Source of the DNA: Acorus gramineus
Lineage: Eukaryota; Streptophyta; Magnoliopsida; Acorales; Acoraceae
Direction: 5' to 3'
NCBI GenBank assembly: GCA_030737835.1
Contig: CM060855.1
Span: 2,279,032-2,343,031, forward strand
DNA length: 64,000 nt
The notes under the pieces were generated by a model. That model did not search any database and was not told where the DNA came from. It saw nothing but the letters and a program-made list of their open reading frames with translations. Position numbers and translations under genes: made by a program. How positions within the stretch are numbered: position 1 is the first letter of the stretch; each line of letters begins with the position of its first letter. Shown here piece by piece: positions 56,039-64,000 of this stretch.

Positions 56039-56125
56039 CAGTGTGAAACCGCCGGCGCCCAATGTGCCAAGCTCCCCTTCGTCCTTCTTGTGGTGGAAGA
56101 GGTGGTGGTTCTTCTCTTCAGCCAT
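56039..56125 (-). pseudogene. ASR: ASR exon 1 pseudogene with in-frame deletion, unit B
   Basis: Counterpart of 29,588. A 63-bp deletion removes 21 codons ([20 protein letters not shown] and one neighbour), leaving [20 protein letters not shown] and TLGAGGFTL. Exon 2 is missing here too. The extra deletion supports relaxed constraint. Confidence 0.82.
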
Positions 56126-56215
56126 TCTAATAATAACACCAAAGTCTGTGATGAACACGTACAATAGATAGAGATGGACCAGTTGTTGTTTTTGCAATGA
56201 AAATCCAATGAAAAC

Positions 56216-56700
56216 ATTTTGGTCTAGTTTGGTAAATTGATAAATTTTTAGGATAAGTTAATTTAATTTATAAAGATAAAAAATTCATTATTTTTATTAA
56301 AACTTATATTTATTAATGTTTTTTATTATCCTTATTTTTTGTGTTCTTAACTTCAATTTGCATTTGAATCAAATATGGAATAACTTCAAATTTTTTTAAA
56401 AAATATCAAATCTATCCTTCTATTAATGAAGCATTAATATTGTTTAGGGTAACACATTATTGTATATTTTTTTTAGAATGGTAGTCATAAATATTATCTC
56501 AATTTTACAAACTAGGAATAAAAAATTGGGACAAAGTCTATTCCACTTTTTACCTAAACAAACTATTCCCATTTTTTATCTCAAAATGTGGACAATAGTC
56601 CATACTTTATCCTAATTTTTTTATGTCATATAGGATAACAAGTGATTTAACCTAATATTTTTTCTTATCACAACTTCTTATCCCATATCAAACTAGGCCT
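56216..56700. mobile_element. MITE between promoter and ATG of the ASR pseudogene, unit B
   Basis: Counterpart of 29,832 with better preserved termini GGTCTAGTTTGGTAAA and ATATCAAACTAGGCC. Confidence 0.68.
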
Positions 56701-57892
56701 TTATGTATATTTATAGATGAAATTTGAAGGTGGGGTGGGAGGATCCACCGGGAAACCGGCAGCTGTTGCGATGATTTTTATTTGTTTTATGTTGAAGCAT
56801 CTCCTTGATTGTTCTCTGAATTAGGCCACCTGTAAATTTGATTAAATCTGTTTTAGTCTATGTAAGAGTGTAGGTCCTTATTTAATTAAGAAATTATTAT
56901 TTTAGTCCCTGTAATTATTTCAACGAGTAAGACTTTTAGTTAATCTTAACTAGACATGGAAAATTATCTTAATACTCTTCTCTTCATCTAATATTTCTCT
57001 TATTGTCTCTCTCGTGAGCCTCTTACACCTAAAATGAACCCTTTGCAAAAATTGTTGCCTACCCAAAGCCTGTGGAAGTTAGGAAGTTGTTTTTAAAATT
57101 TTAGTCTCAATGACATTTTAGTCATAGAAATGATCTATTTCGATTTTTACACTTTATCATGAATTTATTCGAATATGATTTTCAAAGATTCTATTAGTTG
57201 GACGGAATATTTCTAGAATACGTTTATCTTTTTTGATAGACTTTTAATTTAGGGACTAAAAACATTAACTACAGCAGAATATAGGGACTTACTACAATAT
57301 AATAATTTTATAGGGATTAAAATTGATATAGCTAAGTTTATACGGAGTTATATCAACTTTTTCTTTTCTTTTAATTTTTTTTTTGTTGTTGTTGATCTTC
57401 TGGACTCTGTCCGTTGGGCCAACTGTTCTTTTTTTCATCTCTTGTGCCACTTCTCCTCCTCTTGTCATGTAATTTTATTTTTTATTTTTACTTTGGTTTG
57501 GGTTTGGGCGACAATAATAGCATTGACGGAATATGTATTTGATTGGTTGTACTATTAGATAGCTTTTATGTTCTTAAGAAATTGCGTTTTATAATCGTAA
57601 AACTCAACGGAAAAATTAGAGCATCTTTTCGTAGATAGATTTCAGGTAAATAATGCTCAAAATGTGCGTTTTCTAAAAGCTAGGGAAGCAGCTTCCTACA
57701 GAATCAGTTTTAAAACTCAAAGTCTGCATAAAATCAATTTTACAATCGTGCAACCAAACCCATCTCTCCCTCAAAATCCCCTCCAAATCTCCCCTTCAAT
57801 ATTTCCTCTTAGACTCCTCCAACGCAACTCACATGAAGTACTTAATGGAGATGGCGCCAAAGGCAATAATACAATTATACAATTTTTTATAT
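56701..57892. other. ASR pseudogene upstream DNA, unit B
   Basis: Counterpart of 30,321-31,506, including the ASR promoter block GGTGGGGTGGGAGGATCC. No gene is seen. Confidence 0.45.
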
Positions 57893-58147
57893 TGATCACA
57901 GTTTAAAACTGTGGTGAAAGACTTTTAATCAAGTTTTAAAACCGTGATATTTGAGGGTGTGATCTTTTATTTGATATTTTTTATCATGTTTTTCAACTAT
58001 GATCATAAATAATAATTGATCATGAGTGATTTTTTAATAGATAAAAAATATCATGATTTAATTAAAACTATGATAAATAATCTAAGAAGATCACATTTTA
58101 ATACAAATTGTGATAAAATATTTATAAAAAAAACCACAGTTTTATTT
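57893..58147. repeat. palindrome-rich repeat, unit B
   Basis: Counterpart of 31,507, nearly unchanged. Confidence 0.5.
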
Positions 58148-60479
58148 ATTAAAACCCCAAATTCAGATAAATATGAATTCCGAATCATCTAAGACCCCAA
58201 ACTTTTTTTAAAAACAAAATGAATACTTGGTACCCTTCACTACACACAACATCAATTATATTTTTCCATGTAATTCCAGGCAGAATGGCCCCTCTTATTG
58301 CTAGAATAGGAATGATGTTGTCCCATGACCAGTACATGTAAACCACAAAACTACATTAGACAGTGCATTCATATTTGGACATAAAAATAATTCAGGATAT
58401 ACATTAGAGTATCAAAATAGAAAAGGAATGGTCCATGGAATCATATCCATAGATTCAGTAGAAAAAATGACAAGCAAATGATGAATAAAAAACATCTGAA
58501 AAAATTGAAAAATTCATATTTGAAACTATGGAAACGAATATGAAAGCACATACCAGTAAATTTAACCCTAAAAGAGGCATGATATGTGTAAACAATTTTG
58601 AGCCATATCATAAATATTGACAATACTTGCTCTATTTGGTATATCTCCATGGATGCTTCCAGTTACCTTTAATGTATTAATAGCTCCCCCTGTAAAGCAA
58701 CATGTACTTAAATGCTTTAATTACAATAAATTATACATGTACTGAAGTACAAAATTCAATAAATTTCTACAGTATCAACTCGTAAAATATCAGGAGTCTG
58801 ATAAGATGTTTGATCACACGAGTGAAAATTTCAGACAAAACATATTTTCAGATAATTTGGTGGAGTCCATAGACAATCAAAACATTACAACAAATTGAGA
58901 CTAGATACTATACCATAATCTTAACTTTTCCCTGCTCCAATAACCATGGTAAGAATACATAGTGGTAAGCATGTGCAGAGTATCATACACTTACAACCAT
59001 AGTAACAAAGTTCGTGTACGGCAAATATTCGGCTAGTGTCATGTTCGATACGGTACGTGTACATTCGTAAATCATACGAGATAAATACAAAAAAGTACGG
59101 GGATAATTAGACTATTTTCTAGATAATTTAAGCATTAGTATGTATTAATGAATTTAATATGCATTATGTTCAGTACGGTACGTTTTGTACGTTTGATGTC
59201 TAATCGAAGTACTTTAACGAATATTCGGATAAATACATAGTACTTTGTTACTATGCTTACAACCATACCAAGTTTAGACGTGTGGTGCTTACTGTTTTGA
59301 CATGTAACTATAATAAATCACCAAGAATTCTCTTGTAAAAATCATTAAGAAAAAGAAGACACAACAAAAGCTATGAGTTATTATTTAAAAAACTTAACCC
59401 ATAGCTTCATTCATTTGCTCATAACCAAAAAAACCACTCATTTTCTCCCCAGCTTCTGAAAGGTCAGAAACACAGAAAAAAATTTAGGGAGTTAACAAAA
59501 TGAACAATAATAAACGCATGCAGGCATCTCATCCATCACATAAACAACCATAACAAGTTCACTAATTAGAATGAACCATAAAAGCCAAATGATGGGAATT
59601 TATAACATATTGTGTGACCAGAATTATTAATCTAACCAGGAGATGCATTTAAAGTAGCATTAAGACAACAAGATTAGGTAAAATTGACACAAGTGATTAT
59701 TGTGTAGATTAGGAGGATGAACATGATCATGTATTGAACAAGATTGGGTTCGCGGATTGTGTCACATTCTCACCTGCCTTAGTTATTTATACTAATTAGA
59801 TTGAGCAAAATATTAATTTTTTCTTCAATAAGCTAAGATCAGAAAGCCCCTAATTTTCTGTGGCCTGTGGGGCATTAAGCAACAACAATTGAGGTAATGA
59901 TCGATTAAAAAAAAAAAAAACATGGAAAGACCGCATTTAAACTATAAGATAGATTGAGTGTAATATTTTTTTCGCTATAGAATAGTTTGAACTGACATCA
60001 AGAAAACTGTTACATTAAGAGTCGTGCATGTACAGCCCCCATTTGTAGTATGTGTACGTTTTGATTTTTTTAGTTATACACTTAACTGATAATGTATGTT
60101 ATTTTATAAAAAAATATATAATACATTCTCGTATAAATTGTTTATATTTTTTATAATAGAATGTATATTAAAACAGCGGAGTATATTCTTTTATAAAATA
60201 AAGAGTACATACTCTCCATCATACAGCTCAACTAGTACAACACCAAATGCATTAAAATCATTGAAATACCATATACATTATAGACGAACTCATACAAAGA
60301 TAATTCTTTAATATTCCAAACAGGACACACAAAAACAGCCACCACCTATTCATACTCAGTAACATAGGGTATAACTGGGAAATAATATCCTCGCTCTCTT
60401 TTATTTTCATATACAAGATATAGGCCATGGTCATTGTATATAGATACATGTAGAGGGATATATGGATGACTAATTAACA
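58148..60479. other. ASR downstream DNA, unit B
   Basis: Counterpart of 31,761-33,503 with an additional 0.56 kb at about 58,955-59,510 that contains a MITE. 60,258-60,479 is the probable ASR 3' UTR. No recognised gene. Confidence 0.45.
58998..59255. mobile_element. 258-bp hAT-type MITE, unit B only
   Basis: Termini CATAGTAACAAAGT and ACTTTGTTACTATG are perfect inverted repeats of 14 bases, flanked by perfect 8-bp duplications CTTACAAC at 58,990-58,997 and 59,256-59,263. Subterminal AAATATTCG and CGAATATTCGG extend the symmetry. The interior repeats GTACGGTACGT-type words. Confidence 0.9.
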
Positions 60480-62011
60480 TTAGTGGTGGCCATGGGACTT
60501 CCTTTCCTTCCTGGCTTCCTTCTTCTTATGGTGCTCATGGAAGGCAAAACCTCCGCTGCCGACTGCCATGGCCGCCGCGATCTCCTCCTTGATCTTGTGC
60601 TTGTGTGCGTTCTTGGGGTCTTTCTTCGACTGATGCTTCTCGTGCTATGACAGATTAATTCGATGCAAAAATAGAGATTTAGTGAGATTATCTCTCCATT
60701 GAATAAACAAAATGATAAACTTAATTGGTCTCTCTTTCATTAATAAATAGCATATATAGGTGTTAACAAAAAAAATAATAATAATAGCCTCGTGTGAAGA
60801 GATGTTTTGAGGAATTAGTGAGTTAGAACTTGATGAATTACATCATATTTAATTTGAGTCAATTGCACTTTGGAAAACTTAATTAGGGTAGTTTTAAATA
60901 ATTAATATAGATTCTTTATTTTTAATATTGGTTAGGTTTTTTAAAAGAACCTGGTATTAATTCAAAGGTGTGTTGAAAACTGATTTTGTTTACCTAAAAT
61001 TGATCCTTCAGGGCACTTAAAAACCGAAGATAATTGAGAAAATGAACAAGTAAAAATTCGATGATGAGTAAATGACATGTCACATTGAAGTTGATCCATG
61101 GTCAGATTAATTAACTATTAAAATCTAGTCAGATAAAAATTGAAAATAAAATATTAAAATAAAATCTTGTCAGATAAAAATTGAAAATAATATATTAAAA
61201 TAAAAAATAAAATTTGAAATTGTCAAAAGAATGATTGATCAAGCGAAATATCCCTTCATTCTTCAATTTCTCATCTTTTTTATTTTTAAATTTTTTTTCT
61301 TTTTTTTTTCATTTGCAAAAAAAAGAAAAAAAACACCAATCTGGTTAATGTGATTAATTATACCATATTTACAATGACTTTATGGATTGTCATAATATCC
61401 AGAGGTTTTTTTTTTGGTAAAATTTTTATTTTATTTTATTATTCCTGGTCAAATCTTCTCCTATCGAGAGGAGCAAGAAACAAACTCAGGACCCCTCGAT
61501 AAAGAGGGGATACCTTTATCAACCTACAAAGTTAATTGTTAGAATCATAAAGTTCTAATAGAAAAAAAAAATGAGCGAAATCACAAGCAATCAACCTCTT
61601 TTTTTCAACCTCATTTGTAGTCTATCACATGACAAATACAATGTATATGTACACTAGCTTTACTGTGTCAGTATATATTCTGTTATAAAAAATATAAAAA
61701 TATAAAAATATATGCAATCAATTCATAAGAATATTTAATTTTTTTAATAAAAAAATTACTACAATAGCTAATGATACATACTATAACGAAAAAAAAAAAC
61801 ACTTGTAGCACACTACAAAAAGGATTAAGTATAACATTTTTCATAAAAAAAAACATACCAGTGCGTAAGCGCCGGCGGCCAAGGTGCCGAGCTTGGCAAG
61901 GTGCTCCTTGTGCTTGTGGTGCTTCTCCTCCTTGGCGTAGTCTACCTCGGCCGGCTCCCCTTCGTCCTTCTTGTGGTGGAAGAGGTGGTGGTGGTGCTTC
62001 ACTTCAGCCAT
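60480..62011 (-). CDS. ASR: ASR (ABA/stress/ripening) protein, two exons, unit B (105 aa)
   Basis: Exon 1 is 62,011-61,859 and exon 2 is 60,644-60,480, with the same splice borders as unit A but an intron of 1,214 bp instead of 112. The protein has [37 protein letters not shown] and GAYAL from exon 1, and [40 protein letters not shown] and KSHGHH from exon 2. The N-terminal His cluster and ABA/WDS core are intact. It differs from the unit A protein at several charged positions (for example [14 protein letters not shown] against [14 protein letters not shown]), and stops with TAA instead of TGA. Role as for 33,504. Confidence 0.93.
60713..61815. other. extra intron sequence of the unit B ASR gene
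   Basis: About 1.1 kb without counterpart in the unit A intron. AT-rich; includes CAGGACCCCTCGATAAAGAG near 61,480, a word resembling plant retroelement debris. No terminal repeats are identified. Confidence 0.5.
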
Positions 62012-62320
62012 TTCAATAATAACACAGAAGTGATGAACACAATAGATAGATATAGATAGACCAGTTAATGTTGTTGTTGCAATGAAAAAACAATGAGAAC
62101 CTAATATGTGTATATATAGATGAAATTTGAAAGATCACTTGCGACGAAGGTGGGGTGGGAAGATCCACCGGGAAATCGGCAGATGTTGACTCGTCGGTAG
62201 AGCCTACGCGGATATATGTTCGTTTTAAGAGCGCGTAAAGTTGATAAGCTAAATCTGATTTGCAATTCAGTCGGCAAATGATGTTTGTTTTAAGAGTGTA
62301 ACAATGATACATTTAATCTA
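62012..62320 (-). promoter_or_regulatory. ASR promoter, unit B
   Basis: TATA region CATCTATATATACACATA on the minus strand near 62,105-62,122. The conserved block GGTGGGGTGGGAAGATCC and GACTCGTCGGTAGAG at 62,145-62,205 is unchanged from unit A. Confidence 0.6.
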
Positions 62321-62577
62321 TTTTATTACAATTCTGTATGTAGCTTGATAGACTGTGATAACATAGTGTATACTGCGTTAAACTATCATAATATATAAAA
62401 TTGAAATTTTTATCATTCCTTTGTAGAAAAATATTTTAACATAATTAAGTATAAACTTCAATATTTATATAAAATTATATAATTAAATGGATGAGTATAT
62501 ATATATATATATATTAAAATAATCAGTAATAATTATAGATGAGATTGAACATAAGGATGTACAATTATTTTTTTCAT

Positions 62578-62874
62578 TTTAATTAAGGGTTTTTTATTTT
62601 TAAGTCCCCATAAACTATATGATTTAGAGATCGGTCCCTCAGTTTTTCATATTTTGATTTTAGTTCTCAGATTTAAAGGATATGTTCCTTTTTAATCCAT
62701 GGGAGGGATATATCTCTAAATTATTTGGTTTTCTTTTCAGTCCCTATGAAAGACTAAAAATGAATTTGTCCTTTAAATCTGGAGACTAAAATCAAAATAT
62801 GAAAAAGTGAGGGATCAATCACTGAATTCTATAATTTATTGAGATTTAAAAATAAAAAAACTCTTTAATTAATT
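62578..62874. mobile_element. palindromic MITE, unit B
   Basis: Counterpart of 34,508, with both arms and flanking TTAATT words retained. Confidence 0.78.
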
Positions 62875-64000
62875 ATGATGATGGAATATGAGAGCAGTTT
62901 TTTTTGGCATTAGAGCAGTTGATGCAGATGTGGTGGTGGGTTCCATGTGTTTTCTTTTATTGACAAGTCTTGCCCTCCAACCAAGCAAGCAGACAAACAA
63001 ACAAACAGAAAAAGTCTCTGTCTTCCGGATGAAGGAGGTTTAAATTAAGACCGATTTTTCAGCTCTAAATTAAATCTTTAGGAGTTTTGAAGTTTTTAAA
63101 ATAATATATCTCATCTAATTAGATACATATTTTTATAAAAAAAAATGAAATATATGTTCTAATGAATTGTATAGATGCATTTATAAAAAATGTAAAAAAT
63201 ATTTATCGAATCATATACCTTATTAAGGTAAATATATACTCTAATAATCTTCTATCGATACATATGAAACTGGAATTGGAGCTGAAATAAAAACGGGGTG
63301 TAACAACACTCATTTAAAAAAGGTAGTTCCGTGTCTAGGTCCGTACTGGCCCTACCTCTATACTGGCCCTACCTCTCTAGCACCTAGTAGTGGGTTACTA
63401 ATATATAAACGTTGGGACTCTAACTTATGTTATGTGATCATTGCCTTTTGTACTAAAAAAAATTGTAGCGTTGGCATTCATAGTTTAGGATAAATTGTCT
63501 CATGTGTCCTCATGCCCATGTAATTATAATCACAATATGAGGCATGGAAAAAGGGACTTTTCTAACCGAAGATCATGACATTTACAATTGAGGTAGGTTT
63601 AATTTACAATTGAAATTCAAAACCCTTGTAGACTTGGATTTAGGGTAGAAAAATGAGCTGGATGTAATATTATCTTTTTTAAATGGGTGTATTTGAACAA
63701 TTGTTTTGTTATGTAATCCATTGTGCTTTGTGATTGAGAAGAAGAAGAAAAAAAAAAATTCTACCCAAGCTCTTTTTGTTGGTAAATGAGTGACATATAT
63801 ATTTTGAAGAAAAGGTAGATGCTTGCTACCCTATTTCATTTACTGAATTCGAATTACAAACTTCGAAATGAGGGATGATAGAACTCAAAACATGATAAAA
63901 CTTGTATTATATTAAATTGTGTTTATACAAAGTACACAGTAACTATATTATACTATGTACCGCCTATACTAGTACACAGGAAAATTTGACACAATTGATT
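62875..64000. other. right end of unit B in window
   Basis: Matches 34,799-35,069 and then 38,163-38,986 of unit A, skipping the solo-LTR-like element. TACTGGCCCTACCTCT is tandemly doubled near 63,340-63,375. No gene is seen. Confidence 0.55.

Larger units (their letters stand above)
39324..64000. repeat. unit B of the tandem segmental duplication (runs off right edge)
   Basis: Direct repeat of unit A beginning ATGTTGTAGAATTGTTGATG. It carries the same gene order, plus a private copia element, a 258-bp MITE and several indels. The window ends at a position matching about 38,986 of unit A, so perhaps 0.3 kb of unit B is missing. Confidence 0.92.

Noticed and set aside
1-64000. tRNA, rRNA or organellar inserts
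   Set aside because: No cloverleaf-like or rRNA-like segment was noticed by eye; the only tRNA-related sequence is the copia primer binding site.

Overview
This is nuclear DNA from a flowering plant. The evidence is spliced genes with GT/AG introns, AT-rich intergenic DNA, Ty1/copia retrotransposons, many hAT-like miniature transposons (MITEs), and an ASR (ABA/WDS) gene family. The species cannot be named from the sequence. Nearly all real genes lie on the minus strand.

Layout. (1) 1-3,864: the 5' five exons of a WDR83/MORG1-type WD40 protein, running off the left edge, with a hAT-like MITE in intron 2. (2) 5,868-9,713: two intronless FAS1 (fasciclin-like) genes, one a larger FLA-type protein and the other a small secreted FAS1 protein with a duplicated C-terminal motif. 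(3) 10,831-11,774: a non-autonomous hAT element with an 8-bp target duplication. (4) 12,550-17,144: a copia element with very short 126-bp LTRs and a 5-bp target duplication, carrying a broken pol and almost no gag. (5) 17,675-39,323 (unit A) and 39,324 to beyond 64,000 (unit B): a direct tandem segmental duplication of about 21.6 kb. Each unit holds, in order, a small FAS1 gene, an RNase H fragment cut by a hAT-like MITE, a solo-LTR-like insertion in the 3' flank of a FAS1 pseudogene, that pseudogene, a small gene in which a histone H3 tail is joined to a FAS1-like signal peptide, an ASR exon-1 pseudogene, and an intact two-exon ASR gene.

The units have diverged by insertion and deletion. 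Unit A carries a 3.08-kb solo-LTR-like element (35,075-38,157, TSD CATAT). Unit B carries a young copia element (51,274-54,966, TSD ATAAT, empty site visible in A), a 258-bp MITE with an 8-bp TSD, a 1.1-kb longer ASR intron and an expanded minisatellite.

Functionally the locus is a growing array of small secreted FAS1 cell-wall proteins next to ABA/drought-type ASR genes. The intact FAS1 promoters share a TATA box, paired GGCGATCCCA/CCAAT modules and G-box (CACGTG) or ACGT elements. The two dead paralogue types each have a MITE lodged between the core promoter and the ATG. The most unusual coding object is the H3-tail/signal-peptide chimera, which stays open in both units and has its own TATA box.
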